Shown here: piece after piece, positions 41,854 to 50,930 of the stretch | How the letters are laid out: the number at the start of each line of letters is the position of its first letter | How positions within the stretch are numbered: position 1 is the first letter of the stretch | NCBI RefSeq assembly: GCF_030010625.1 | Contig: NZ_JASCXN010000001.1 | Coordinates: 62,001-126,000, forward strand | Length of the DNA: 64,000 nt | DNA from: Streptomyces sp. CC208A | Lineage (GTDB): Bacteria; Actinomycetota; Actinomycetes; Streptomycetales; Streptomycetaceae | Direction: 5' to 3' | The notes under the pieces: generated by a model | What the model saw: only the letters and a program-made list of their open reading frames with translations | Told to the model about the DNA's origin: nothing | The model's database searches: none | Program-made: the position numbers and the translations under genes

Positions 41854-43752
41854 TCAGGCGGAGGGCGACGCGCTCGCGGTGGGCGAGGTGGAGGCCGTGG
41901 GCGAGGGGGACTCGGTCCCGGAGCCGGTCGGTTCCGGCGCGGGGGTCGGCTCCGGGTCGGTGGTCGGATCCGGGGTCGGGGTCGGGGTCGGGTCGGCGGT
42001 CGGGGGCGGAGTGGTGGCCGGGGTGGTGACGGTGAGCGTCAGCTTCACGGTGCCACCGCCGGGCGCGGTGAGCCACAGCACGTAGCTGCCGGCCTTCTCG
42101 CCCGCGACGAGGTCCCGGATCGTCAGGCGGCCGTCCGCGCCGGTCTTCAGGACCTTGGTGCGGACCGGGTTCCCGGCGGCGTCCTTGCCGAAGGACGGAC
42201 CGTCGGCGCTCTTCTCCGGGGTGTCCGTCGAGTCGGCGACCACGGCGGTGACGCTCACGCCGGGGGCGAGCGCGCCGTCGAGACGGGCCTCGACCGTGAC
42301 GGGGCCGTAGCCGGCACCGGTCTCGGCGGTCAGGTCGGCCGTGTCGCCGACGCGGGCGAGGGCGTCGGCCTTGCGCACCTCGACGGTCGCCTTCAGCTCG
42401 GCGGCCGGCAGGCTGCGGCCGGGGACGGTGGCGCGGATGGTGAAGGCCTCGGCCTTCTGGCCCGCGCGGAGGGCGGGGGCCTTGGCGACGCCCTTCGCGT
42501 CCGAGGTGACGGTGACCGTGGTGGCGCCGGCGGGGAAGCGGGCGTCGGTGGTGGCGGGGAGCTCGAAGCGGACGCTGACGCCGGCGACGGGGCGGCCCGC
42601 GGAGTCCACGGCGGTGACGGAGGCGGCCTCGGCGAAGGTGCTCTCGGTGACCGCGGTCAGCACCGCCGTACCGGCCTTGAGGCGCGCCACCTTGAGGGTC
42701 GGCGGGATCTCGACGGGCTTGGGGTCGGGCGGGGTCGGGTCGGTCGTCGGCGGGGTCGGCGGCTTCGACGGCGTGGTCGGGGACGGGGACGGAGCCGGGG
42801 AGGTGGGCTTCGGCGACGGCTTGTCCGGCGCCGGGGTGGAGCCCGGGGAGGGCGAGCCCGTCGGGGCCGTCGGGCGCGGCGGGGTGCCGGGGACGGTCCG
42901 GTCGCTGCGGTCCACCGGGAGCGGGCCCGTGCCGTCCGGGACGGTGTGGGTGCCGCGCTGGTAGTAGGCGAACCAGGAGAGGACGGTGTGGAGGTATTCG
43001 GTGGAACGGTTGTAGCTGAGGATCGCCCGGTCGAGGTCGGCCTTCATGGCCAGGTTCCGGTCGCCGGCGCACAGGTACATGCCCGCGGCCTGGGCGGCGT
43101 CGTAGATGTTGTTGGGGTCCTTCTTCCCGTCGCCGTTGGCGTCCTGGCCCCAGACGGCCCAGGTGGACGGGATGAACTGCATGGGGCCGACGGCGCGGTC
43201 GTGGGTGGTGTCGCCGTCGAAGGCGCCGCCGTCGGTGTCCGAGATGTTGGCGAAGCCGACGCCGTTGAGGGCCGGGCCGAGGATCGGGGAGAGGGTGGTG
43301 CCGTTGCCGTCCACGCGGCCGCCGCGGGCCTGACCGGACTCGACCTTGCCGATGCCGGCGAGGAGCTGCCACGGCAGGTTGCAGGAGGGGTCGGAGGCGC
43401 GGACCGAGAGTTCGGCGCGGCGGTAGGCGTCGAGGACGGTCGCGGGTATGCCGGCCTCGGCGGGGCCGGTGACGACCGGCACCAGGGGGGCGGTGGGCGC
43501 CCCGGGCTTGTTCGGGGTGTTCAGCGGCGGCAGGTCCGTGTAGTACGGCGAGTCGCCGGTCGCCGAGCCGTCGTTCCCTCCGTGCGGGGTCGTGGCGTCG
43601 CCGGCGCCGATGGCGCGGTCGCCGCTGAGGTTGTCGGTCGGCGGGGGTATCGCCCCCGGTCCCTGCGAGGCGGCCAGCGCTGCGACCGTGGCGGCCACGA
43701 TCGCTCCGCTCGTGGCGCTCCTGCGCAGTCGGCGGCCGAATTGCGCTGCCAT
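41854..43752 (-). CDS. secreted lytic transglycosylase with repeat domains and Pro/Thr tail
   Basis: 632 residues from the ATG at 43752 (GGGGAGGGGAACAC before it). An N-terminal export signal with ATVAALAAS is followed by the transglycosylase core at about 95-290: LPWQLLAGIGKVESGQARGG (catalytic Glu), SPILGPALNGVGFANISDTDGG, DRAVGPMQFIPSTWAVWGQDANGDGKKDPNNIYDAAQAAGMYLC, AILSYNRSTEYLHTVLSWFAYYQRG. This is the MltB/SLT-like set that cleaves peptidoglycan to 1,6-anhydro ends. After a Pro/Ser/Thr linker come two or three Ig-like beta domains (about 390-580) and a 45-residue PTPDPTTD-type tail ending PSA. It acts outside the membrane on the wall. Confidence 0.93.
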   Translation of the reverse strand: MAAQFGRRLRRSATSGAIVAATVAALAASQGPGAIPPPTDNLSGDRAIGAGDATTPHGGNDGSATGDSPYYTDLPPLNTPNKPGAPTAPLVPVVTGPAEAGIPATVLDAYRRAELSVRASDPSCNLPWQLLAGIGKVESGQARGGRVDGNGTTLSPILGPALNGVGFANISDTDGGAFDGDTTHDRAVGPMQFIPSTWAVWGQDANGDGKKDPNNIYDAAQAAGMYLCAGDRNLAMKADLDRAILSYNRSTEYLHTVLSWFAYYQRGTHTVPDGTGPLPVDRSDRTVPGTPPRPTAPTGSPSPGSTPAPDKPSPKPTSPAPSPSPTTPSKPPTPPTTDPTPPDPKPVEIPPTLKVARLKAGTAVLTAVTESTFAEAASVTAVDSAGRPVAGVSVRFELPATTDARFPAGATTVTVTSDAKGVAKAPALRAGQKAEAFTIRATVPGRSLPAAELKATVEVRKADALARVGDTADLTAETGAGYGPVTVEARLDGALAPGVSVTAVVADSTDTPEKSADGPSFGKDAAGNPVRTKVLKTGADGRLTIRDLVAGEKAGSYVLWLTAPGGGTVKLTLTVTTPATTPPPTADPTPTPTPDPTTDPEPTPAPEPTGSGTESPSPTASTSPTASASPSA

Positions 43753-44005
43753 ACCCGTGTTCCCCTCCCCATTCGGCTGTGGCCGCACGCTCCCCGCGGG
43801 TGGCCACAGGCGACCCTATGCGATGTCCGTATCACGGGACACCACGGGCCGCCCGGGTTTCACGCTTTCGTCACCCCTTGATCCCCCGGTGGCCGGACAC
43901 GGAGGTCCGCACTCCGGAGGCGCGGGGTCTGGCCGGGAACCGTCGACGGGGTGGGGCGCCTCTTGCACTCGGGCCGATCATCCGTACGACCGGGAGGTTC
44001 CTTCC

Positions 44006-44920
44006 GTGCCCTTCACCCTGAGCCATGCCGCGGCGGTCCTGCCGGGGCTGCGGCGGGACGGGACCGCGCGCGGCCCGCTCGTCGCCTCCGCCCTCGTCGC
44101 CGGCAGCTTCTCCCCCGACCTCACCTACTTCGCGGCGACGGCGGTGCCCGGGGCCATGGAGTTCGGGGACGTGACCCACTCCCCCGTCGGGCTCGTCACC
44201 GTCGACGTGCTCATCGCCGCCGCCCTGGTGGGGCTGTGGCTGACGGTCCGTGAGCCGCTGGTGGGGCTGCTGCCGGCGCGGTGGCGGGGGCGGGTGTACG
44301 GGGTGGTGCGCGGGCGGCCGTGGCGGGAACGGCGGCCGGTCGCGCTCGCCTTCTGGTTCGCCGTCTCGGCGGCGCTCGGCGCCACCACCCATGTCGTCTG
44401 GGACGCCTTCACGCACATCGACCGCTGGGGGACGCGGAAGTTTCCCTTCCTGGCGGAGGTGGTGGCCGGGTTCCCGGTCTACCAGTACGCGCAGTACGGC
44501 GGTTCGGCACTGGCCATCGGGCTGCTCGGCTGGTTCGCGGTCCGTGCGCTGCGGTCCGTGCCGGCCGGGTCGGAGGCGCCCGCCGCGGTGCCGGTGCCGA
44601 GTCGGCGGGGGCGGTGGGCGGCACTGCTGCTGATCGGGGGCTGCGTCCTGGCCGGGATCGCGCACCGGGTGCTGCGCTGGGCGGCGTACTGGGGCTGGGA
44701 CAGGATCGAGAACCCGCTCGACATCATTCCGACCGCCTGTTTCGGGGCGGGCGCGGGGCTCTTCGCCGGGCTCCTGCTGTACGGGGCGGTGGCCCGGCTG
44801 CGGGGGCCGGGAGCGGTACCGGCGCCCGGCGCGGGAGCGGTCCCGGCGCCCGGCGCGGGAGCGGTCGCGGAAGGGGACCCGGCCGTCCGGGCGGCGCACT
44901 CCCGGCCGGGCGTGCGCTGA
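44006..44920 (+). CDS. DUF4184 membrane protein
   Basis: 304 residues with about five to six membrane helices. The start PFTLSHAAAVLPGLRRDG and the polar motif GSFSPDLTYFAATAVPG, with FGDVTHSPVGLVTVDVLIAAALVGLWL and GATTHVVWDAFTHIDRWGTRKFPFLAEVVAGFPVYQYAQYGGSALAIG, match DUF4184, whose conserved His/Asp suggest metal binding or hydrolase ancestry (related to membrane-bound metal-dependent hydrolases). The GTG at 44006 lies eight bases after GGGAGG. Near the C-terminus GAVPAPGA is repeated (a 27-base DNA repeat at about 44810-44865), a slippage-type extension. Function unknown. Confidence 0.85.
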   Translation: MPFTLSHAAAVLPGLRRDGTARGPLVASALVAGSFSPDLTYFAATAVPGAMEFGDVTHSPVGLVTVDVLIAAALVGLWLTVREPLVGLLPARWRGRVYGVVRGRPWRERRPVALAFWFAVSAALGATTHVVWDAFTHIDRWGTRKFPFLAEVVAGFPVYQYAQYGGSALAIGLLGWFAVRALRSVPAGSEAPAAVPVPSRRGRWAALLLIGGCVLAGIAHRVLRWAAYWGWDRIENPLDIIPTACFGAGAGLFAGLLLYGAVARLRGPGAVPAPGAGAVPAPGAGAVAEGDPAVRAAHSRPGVR

Positions 44921-44947
44921 CCCGGGCCGGTCCGTCCGGCGCGGACA

Positions 44948-44985
44948 CCGGCGGCCGTACCCCGGGAGAGGGGCGCGGCCACCGG
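44948..44985. terminator. shared terminator between DUF4184 and polA genes
   Basis: Outer stem CCGGCGGCCG (44948-44957) with 44976-44985 (one mismatch), inner stem CCCC/GGGG around GGGAGA. It lies between convergent genes and could serve both. Confidence 0.6.
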
Positions 44986-45001
44986 TGATCCGGCACACGG
45001 G

Positions 45002-47713
45002 TCAGTGCGCGGCCGAGTCCCAGTCCGGGCCGACGCCGACGGAGACGTCGAGCGGGGCGCGGAGGTCGGCGGCGGCGGACATCTGCTCGCGGACGAGGGC
45101 CTCGACCCGCTCGCGCTCGCCGGGGGCGATCTCCAGGACGATTTCGTCGTGGACCTGGAGGAGCATCCGGGAGGCGAGGCCGGCCTCGGTGAGGGCCCGG
45201 TCGACCTTGAGCATGGCGACCTTGACGATGTCGGCGGCGGTGCCCTGGATGGGGGCGTTGAGCGCCATCCGCTCGGCGGCCTCGCGGCGCTGGCGGTTGT
45301 CGCTGTTGAGGTCCGGCAGGTAGCGGCGGCGGCCGAGCATGGTCTCGGTGTAGCCGGTGGCGCGGGCCTCGTCGACGACCCGGTGCAGATAGTCCCGCAC
45401 CCCGCCGAAGCGCTCGAAGTAGGTGTCCATCAGGACCCGGGCCTCGCCCGGGTCGATGTTCAGCTGCTGGGCGAGGCCGAAGGCGGAGAGGCCGTAGGCG
45501 AGGCCGTACGACATGGCCTTGATCTTGCGGCGCATCTCGGCGTCGACGGCGGACCGCTCGACGCCGAAGACCTGGGAGGCGACGGTGGTGTGCAGGTCCT
45601 CGCCGGAGGTGAAGGCCTCGATGAGGCCCTCGTCCTCGGAGAGGTGGGCCATGACGCGCAGCTCGATCTGGCTGTAGTCGGCGGTCATCAGGGACTCGAA
45701 GCCCTCGCCGACGACGAAGCCGTGCCGGATGGCGCGGCCCTCGTCCGTCCGCACCGGCACGTTCTGCAGGTTGGGGTCGGTGGAGGAGAGGCGGCCGGTG
45801 GCGGCGACGGTCTGGCTGAAGGTGGTGTGGATGCGGCCGTCGGAGGCGATCGTCTTGATCAGGCCCTCGACGGTGGAGCGGAGCCGGGCCTGCTCACGGT
45901 GGCGGAGCATGATGACCGGCAGCTCGTGCTCGGTCTGGCCGGCCAGCCAGGCGAGCGCGTCGGCGTCGGTGGTGTAGCCGGTCTTGGTCTTCTTGGTCTT
46001 CGGGAGGTTGAGCTCGCCGAAGAAGACCTCCTGGAGCTGCTTGGGCGAGCCGAGGTTGAACTCGTGGCCGACGGAGGCGTGGGCCTCCTTGACGGCCTGC
46101 TGCACGGCCCCGGCGAACTGCTGCTCCATCGCCTCCAGGTGGTCGCGGTCGGCGGCGATGCCGTGCCGCTCCAGGCGGGCGAGGAGGGTGGAGGTCGGCA
46201 GCTCCACCTGGTACAGCAGGTCGCGGGCGCCGACTTCGTCGAGCCTGGTCTCGAAGGCGGTGCCGAGGTCGAGGACGGCGCGGGCCTGGGTCATCAGCGC
46301 CTCGGCCTCCGCGTGGTCGTCGGCGCCGAAGGCGAGCTGGCCCTCGGTGGCGGCGGCGGGGGCCAGCTCCCGGCCGAGGTACTCCAGGGAGAGGGCGTCC
46401 AGGGCGAAGGAGCGGCGGCCGGGCTTGACCAGGTACGCGGCGAGCGCGGTGTCCATGGTGACGCCGGCGACGCTCCAGCCGTGCTCGGGGAAGACCCGCA
46501 TCGCGCCCTTGGCGTTGTGCAGGACCTTGGGGCGGTCCGGGTCGGAGATCCAGGCGGCCCAGGCCCGCTCGTCGGCCTCGTCGAGCTCGCTGGGGTCGAA
46601 CCAGGCGGCCTCGCCGTCGGCGCCGGCCAGGGCGATCTCGGAGACGCTGCCGGTGCCCAGCGCCCAGGCGTCGACGGTGGCGACGCCGAGGGGCTGCTCG
46701 CCGTGGGCGGCGAGCCAGGGGGCGAGCTCGCCGGAGCCGAGGACGGTGAAGTCCAGTTCGACGGCGGGGCCGGGGGCGGGCTCGGTCTCCTCGGCGCTGC
46801 CGGGGTCGACGGCGAGGAGCCGCTCGCGCAGCGAGGGGTTGCGGATCTCCAGGGTGTCGAGGAGCAGCGCGACGGCCTTGCGGTCGTACGGCTCGCGGGC
46901 CAGCTCCGCGACGGTCCTCGGCAGCTCGACGTCCCGGACCATCTCGGTGAGGACGCGGTTGAGCTTGACGGACTCCAGGTGGTCCCGGAAGTTCTGCCCG
47001 GCCTTGCCCTTGACCTCGTCGGCGCGCTCGACCAGCTCGGCGAAGGAGCCGAACTGGTTGATCCACTTGGCTGCGGTCTTCTCGCCGACGCCGGGGATGC
47101 CCGGGAGGTTGTCGGACGGGTCGCCGCGCAGGGCCGCGAAGTCGGGGTACTGGGAGGGGCTGAGGCCGTACTTCTCCTGGACCTTCTCCGGGGTGAAGCG
47201 GGTCAGCTCGGAGACGCCCTTGGTGGGGTAGAGCACGGTGGTGCGGTCGGTGACCAGCTGGAAGGAGTCCCGGTCGCCGGTGACGATGAGGACGTCGAAG
47301 CCCTCGGCCTCGGCCTGGGTGGCGAGGGTGGCGATGATGTCGTCGGCCTCGAAGCCGTCGACGGCGAACCGCGGCGCGTTCATGGCGTCGAGGAGTTCGC
47401 CGATCAGCTCGACCTGTCCCTTGAACTCGTCGGGGGTCTTGGAGCGGTTCGCCTTGTACTCGGGGAACTCCTGCGAGCGCCAGGTCTTGCGGGACACGTC
47501 GAAGGCGACGGCGAAGTGCGTGGGCGCCTCGTCGCGCAGGGTGTTCGCCAGCATCGACGCGAAGCCGTAGATCGCGTTCGTCGGCTGCCCGGTCACCGTG
47601 GTGAAGTTCTCCGCGGGCAGCGCGAAGAAGGCCCGGTACGCGAGCGAGTGCCCGTCCATGAGGAGCAGGCGGGGGCGGGTGTCTGCGGTGTTCTTCGATG
47701 CTGTCTCGGCCAC
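45002..47713 (-). CDS. polA: DNA polymerase I
   Basis: 903 residues. Domains: N-terminal 5' nuclease (about 15-310; LLLMDGHSLAYRAFFALP, VDGFEADDIIATLA, VTGDRDSFQLV, GDPSDNLPGIPGVGEKTA), a degenerate 3'-5' exonuclease-like domain (about 320-500) without the DEDD metal residues, and the family-A polymerase (about 500-903; MTADYSQIELRVMAHLSEDEGL motif A, KAMSYGLAYGLSAFGLA motif B, LQVHDEIVLEI motif C). It fills gaps in excision repair and removes Okazaki primers. GTG at 47713 gives AETASKNTADTRPRLLLMDGHS. No ribosome binding site precedes it, and a near-match RecA-NDp element ends 6 bases upstream. It is divergent from the FdhF-like gene. Confidence 0.97.
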   Translation of the reverse strand: MAETASKNTADTRPRLLLMDGHSLAYRAFFALPAENFTTVTGQPTNAIYGFASMLANTLRDEAPTHFAVAFDVSRKTWRSQEFPEYKANRSKTPDEFKGQVELIGELLDAMNAPRFAVDGFEADDIIATLATQAEAEGFDVLIVTGDRDSFQLVTDRTTVLYPTKGVSELTRFTPEKVQEKYGLSPSQYPDFAALRGDPSDNLPGIPGVGEKTAAKWINQFGSFAELVERADEVKGKAGQNFRDHLESVKLNRVLTEMVRDVELPRTVAELAREPYDRKAVALLLDTLEIRNPSLRERLLAVDPGSAEETEPAPGPAVELDFTVLGSGELAPWLAAHGEQPLGVATVDAWALGTGSVSEIALAGADGEAAWFDPSELDEADERAWAAWISDPDRPKVLHNAKGAMRVFPEHGWSVAGVTMDTALAAYLVKPGRRSFALDALSLEYLGRELAPAAATEGQLAFGADDHAEAEALMTQARAVLDLGTAFETRLDEVGARDLLYQVELPTSTLLARLERHGIAADRDHLEAMEQQFAGAVQQAVKEAHASVGHEFNLGSPKQLQEVFFGELNLPKTKKTKTGYTTDADALAWLAGQTEHELPVIMLRHREQARLRSTVEGLIKTIASDGRIHTTFSQTVAATGRLSSTDPNLQNVPVRTDEGRAIRHGFVVGEGFESLMTADYSQIELRVMAHLSEDEGLIEAFTSGEDLHTTVASQVFGVERSAVDAEMRRKIKAMSYGLAYGLSAFGLAQQLNIDPGEARVLMDTYFERFGGVRDYLHRVVDEARATGYTETMLGRRRYLPDLNSDNRQRREAAERMALNAPIQGTAADIVKVAMLKVDRALTEAGLASRMLLQVHDEIVLEIAPGERERVEALVREQMSAAADLRAPLDVSVGVGPDWDSAAH

Positions 47714-47719
47714 GGGACG

Positions 47720-47742
47720 ATCCTGCCACGGCCCGCTGACAA
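47720..47742 (-). promoter_or_regulatory. RecA-NDp-like promoter of polA (two mismatches)
   Basis: Minus-strand TTGTCAGCG (47734-47742), exactly 8 bases, then CAGGAT (47720-47725). Compared with tTGTCRGTG-N8-TANNNT, one base differs in each block. The box ends 6 bases before the GTG start, as at uvrB and ogt. Confidence 0.5.
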
Positions 47743-47783
47743 TCCCGTCCACACCGGCCCGTCCGCCCCGGTCGGGTGCCGGG

Positions 47784-47806
47784 CTGTCGGTGCCGCGTGA
47801 CAGGAT
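47784..47806 (+). promoter_or_regulatory. RecA-NDp-like promoter of the FdhF/YdeP gene
   Basis: CTGTCGGTG (47784-47792), exactly 8 bases, then CAGGAT (47801-47806). Only the first base of the -10 box departs from the consensus. Unlike the others it leaves a leader of about 35 bases with a GGGAGAG ribosome binding site before the ATG at 47849. Confidence 0.5.
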
Positions 47807-47848
47807 CGGAGACGTACGCCGCAGGTTTACCGCTCAAGGGAGAGCGCG

Positions 47849-50137
47849 ATGGTCAGCAAGCCGCCGGCCGGTGACCCGGTCCAGGACGCACCGCAGGTCA
47901 CGCCGCCGCAGCACGCCGCCGCGGGCCTGCCCGCCATCGGGCACACCCTGCGGATCGCCCAGGAGCAGATGGGGGCCGTGCGCACGGCCCGGACGCTGCT
48001 CAAGGTCAATCAGAAGGACGGCTTCGACTGTCCCGGCTGCGCCTGGCCGGAGGGCGACAAGCGGCACCTGGCGGAGTTCTGCGAGAACGGGGCGAAGGCG
48101 GTCGCCGAGGAGGCGACGCTGCGGCGGGTGACGCCCGCGTTCTTCGCCGCGCACCCGGTGGCGGAGCTGGCGGAGCGCAGCGGCTACTGGCTGGGGCAGC
48201 AGGGCCGGATCACAAGTCCCATGCTCCTGCCGGAGGATGGCGACCACTACGAGCCGGTGACCTGGGAGCGGGCCTTCGCGATCATCGCGGAGGAGCTGAC
48301 CGCGCTCTCCTCCCCCGACGAGGCGCTCTTCTACACCTCGGGCCGGACCAGCAACGAGGCCGCGTTCCTGCTCCAGCTCTTCGCGCGCGAGTTCGGCACC
48401 AACAACCTGCCGGACTGTTCGAACATGTGCCACGAGTCCTCGGGCTCGGCGCTGACCGAGACGATCGGCATCGGCAAGGGCAGCGTCTCCCTGGAGGACC
48501 TGCACCGGGCGGACCTGATCGTCGTCGCCGGGCAGAACCCGGGCACCAACCATCCGCGGATGCTGTCGGCCCTGGAGAAGGCGAAGGCGGCCGGGGCGCG
48601 GATCATCTCGGTGAACCCGCTGCCGGAGGCCGGTCTGGAGCGGTTCAAGAACCCGCAGACCCCGCAGGGGATGCTGAAGGGGGCGGCGCTCACCGACCTC
48701 TTCCTCCAGATCCGGATCGGCGGCGACCAGGCCCTCTTCCGGCTCCTGAACAAGCTGGTCCTGGAGACGCCCGGGGCGGTCGACGAGGAGTTCGTACGGG
48801 AGCACACCCACGGCTTCGAGGAGTTCGCGGCGGCGGCCGGGGAGGCCGACTGGGAGGAGACCCTGGCGGCGACGGGGCTCTCCCGGCCCGAGGTCGAGCG
48901 GGCCCTGGAGATGGTGCTGGCCTCGGAGCGGACGATCGTCTGCTGGGCGATGGGCCTGACCCAGCACAAGCACTCCGTGCCGACCATCCGCGAGGTGGTC
49001 AACCTGCTGCTGCTCCGGGGGAACATCGGCAGGCCGGGCGCGGGCGTGTGCCCGGTGCGCGGGCATTCGAACGTGCAGGGCGACCGGACGATGGGCATCT
49101 TCGAGCGCCCGGCGCCGGCCTTCCTGGACGCGCTGGACAAGGAGTTCGGGATCGTCTCGCCGCGCCACCACGGCTTCGACGTGGTGCGGTCGATCCAGGC
49201 GCTGCGGGACGGCGAGGCGAAGGTCTTCTTCGCGATGGGCGGGAACTTCGTCGGCGCGACCCCGGACACCGAGGTCACCGAGGCCGCGATGCGGCGGGCC
49301 CGGCTGACGGTGCAGGTGTCGACCAAGCTGAACCGCTCGCACGTGGTGACCGGCCGGCGGGCGCTGATCCTGCCGACGCTGGGCCGGACCGACAAGGACG
49401 TGCAGAAGAGCGGACGCCAGTTCGTGACGGTCGAGGACTCGATGGGCCTGGTGCACGCCTCGCGCGGCAATCTGGCGCCGGCGAGCCCGCACCTGCTCTC
49501 CGAGCCGGCGATCGTGGCCCGGATGGCCCGGGCCGTGCTGGGCGCCGGTTCGGGCACGCCGTGGGAGGCGTTCGAGGCGGACTACGCGGCGATCCGGGAC
49601 CGGATCGCGCGCGTGGTGCCCGGTTTCGAGGACTTCAACGCCCGTCTGGCGGCGGACCCGGGCGGCTTCGCGCTGCCGCACGCGCCGCGGGACGAGCGCC
49701 GCTTCCCCACGAAGACGGGGAAGGCGAACTTCACGGCGGCGCCGGTGGAGTACCCGAGGGTCCCGGAAGGCCGGCTGCTGCTCCAGACGCTCCGCTCGCA
49801 CGACCAGTACAACACCACGATCTACGGTCTCGACGACCGCTACCGGGGGATCCGCGGCGGCCGCCGGGTGGTGCTCGTGCACCCCGAGGACGCGGCGGCG
49901 CTGGGCCTGGCCGACGGGGCGTACGCGGATCTGGTGAGCGAGTGGACGGACGGCAGCGAGCGGCGGGCGCCCGGTTTCCGGGTGGTGCACTATCCGACGG
50001 CCCGGGGGTGCGCGGCGGCGTACTACCCGGAGACGAACGTGCTGGTCCCGCTGGAGTCGACGGCGGACATCAGCAACACCCCCGCGAGCAAGTCCGTGAT
50101 CGTGCGTCTGGAAGAATCACCGGCACCGACCGCCTAA
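47849..50137 (+). CDS. FdhF/YdeP-family molybdopterin oxidoreductase
   Basis: 762 residues. The family is related to formate dehydrogenase H but lacks a classical 4Fe-4S CxxCxxxC set: only CPGCAW (Cys61, Cys64) is seen near the N-terminus. Molybdopterin-domain marks are TSGRTSNEAAFLLQLFAREFGTNNLPDCSNMCHESSGSAL with a likely metal ligand at Cys194, DLIVVAGQNPGTNHPRMLSAL, LTQHKHSVPTIREVVNLLLLRGNIGRPGAGVCPVRGHSNVQGDRTMGI and a C-terminal FRVVHYPTARGCAAAYYPETNVLVPLES domain. YdeP of E. coli is tied to acid resistance; the substrate is unknown. The thioesterase gene follows after 63 bases. The predicted promoter pairs divergently with that of polA. Confidence 0.93.
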   Translation: MVSKPPAGDPVQDAPQVTPPQHAAAGLPAIGHTLRIAQEQMGAVRTARTLLKVNQKDGFDCPGCAWPEGDKRHLAEFCENGAKAVAEEATLRRVTPAFFAAHPVAELAERSGYWLGQQGRITSPMLLPEDGDHYEPVTWERAFAIIAEELTALSSPDEALFYTSGRTSNEAAFLLQLFAREFGTNNLPDCSNMCHESSGSALTETIGIGKGSVSLEDLHRADLIVVAGQNPGTNHPRMLSALEKAKAAGARIISVNPLPEAGLERFKNPQTPQGMLKGAALTDLFLQIRIGGDQALFRLLNKLVLETPGAVDEEFVREHTHGFEEFAAAAGEADWEETLAATGLSRPEVERALEMVLASERTIVCWAMGLTQHKHSVPTIREVVNLLLLRGNIGRPGAGVCPVRGHSNVQGDRTMGIFERPAPAFLDALDKEFGIVSPRHHGFDVVRSIQALRDGEAKVFFAMGGNFVGATPDTEVTEAAMRRARLTVQVSTKLNRSHVVTGRRALILPTLGRTDKDVQKSGRQFVTVEDSMGLVHASRGNLAPASPHLLSEPAIVARMARAVLGAGSGTPWEAFEADYAAIRDRIARVVPGFEDFNARLAADPGGFALPHAPRDERRFPTKTGKANFTAAPVEYPRVPEGRLLLQTLRSHDQYNTTIYGLDDRYRGIRGGRRVVLVHPEDAAALGLADGAYADLVSEWTDGSERRAPGFRVVHYPTARGCAAAYYPETNVLVPLESTADISNTPASKSVIVRLEESPAPTA

Positions 50138-50200
50138 GCGCTTGCTCAGCAAGTCGGCGGGCGACAGGATCAGCCGTACGAGGACGAACGGAGCCGGGCC

Positions 50201-50704
50201 ATGGGTGAGCAGCAGCACGTGAAGTTCCCGCAGGAGGTCATCGACGAGTACGCCGCGCTCGGCGTGGATCTGCCGGCGCTCTTCTCGGCCGGACACCTGG
50301 GGAACCGGATGGGTGTGCAGATCGTGGAGGCGTCGGCCGAGCGGGTCGTCGGCACCATGCCGGTGGAGGGCAACACCCAGCCGTACGGGCTGCTGCACGG
50401 CGGCGCCTCGGCGGTGCTGGCGGAGACCCTGGGCTCGGTGGGCTCGATGCTGCACGGCGGGGTGTCGCGGATCGCTGTGGGCGTGGATCTGAACTGCACC
50501 CATCACCGGGGGGTGCGCAGCGGTCTGGTGACCGGGGTGGCGACCCCGGTGCACCGCGGGCGGTCCACCGCGACGTACGAGATCGTCATCAGCGACGAGG
50601 AGGGGCGCCGGGTCTGCTCGGCGCGCCTGACCTGCATGCTGCGGGAGATCGGCCCGAAGGACGCGGCGGACCTGCCGCGGGAGGGCCAGCTCGACGGCGC
50701 CTGA
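50201..50704 (+). CDS. PaaI-like hotdog-fold thioesterase
   Basis: 167 residues. The hotdog core shows GNRMGVQIVEASAERVVGTMPVEGNTQPYGLLHGGASAVLAETLGSVGSM, with the HGGA motif and catalytic acid in AETLGS, then VGVDLNCTHHRGVRSGLVTGVATPVHRGRSTATYEIVISDEEGRRVCSARLTCML. These fit phenylacetic-acid-type and related acyl-CoA thioesterases. The acyl group is unknown. ATG at 50201, with CGGAGCCGGGCC before it providing only a weak ribosome binding site. It may be cotranscribed with the FdhF-like gene (63 bases), and a strong hairpin follows. Confidence 0.9.
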   Translation: MGEQQHVKFPQEVIDEYAALGVDLPALFSAGHLGNRMGVQIVEASAERVVGTMPVEGNTQPYGLLHGGASAVLAETLGSVGSMLHGGVSRIAVGVDLNCTHHRGVRSGLVTGVATPVHRGRSTATYEIVISDEEGRRVCSARLTCMLREIGPKDAADLPREGQLDGA

Positions 50705-50734
50705 CGGGGCCGGTCGGCCGGTCGCCGGCCGTTT

Positions 50735-50778
50735 CGCCGAAGGGGGCGGTACGCGGAGACGTACCGCCCCCTTCGGCG
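50735..50778 (+). terminator. strong terminator hairpin after the thioesterase gene
   Basis: Perfect 19-bp inverted repeat: CGCCGAAGGGGGCGGTACG (50735-50753), loop CGGAGA, and its complement at 50760-50778. No T-run. Confidence 0.85.
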
Positions 50779-50930
50779 CGTCCGGACTCCCCGCACCCCC
50801 TTTCTGCGCGCCCGAACCCTCACGCCCCCTTCTGCGCGCCCGAACCCTCACGCCCCCTTCTGCGCGCCCGAGCCCGCACCCCCTCCAGCACGTCCAGCCC
50901 CCCGCACCGCCCTTCGGCGCACCCGGACTC
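50779..50930 (+). repeat. degenerate 28-base tandem repeat array
   Basis: CTGCGCGCCCGAACCCTCAC units begin at 50804, 50832 and 50860, exactly 28 bases apart, the first two nearly identical and the third with a few changes. Weaker copies flank them: CTTCGGCGCGTCCGGACTCC at 50771 (overlapping the terminator arm), a diverged one at about 50886 and CTTCGGCGCACCCGGACTCT at 50912. Units are adjacent with no spacers, so this is not CRISPR. It seems to have grown from the terminator's 3' arm. Confidence 0.75.

Noticed and set aside
45005..47800. 931-residue open frame opposite polA
   Set aside because: Antisense reading of polA caused by third-position GC; no motifs.
50804..50887. CRISPR array
   Set aside because: The 28-base units are directly adjacent with no spacers, and no cas genes are present.
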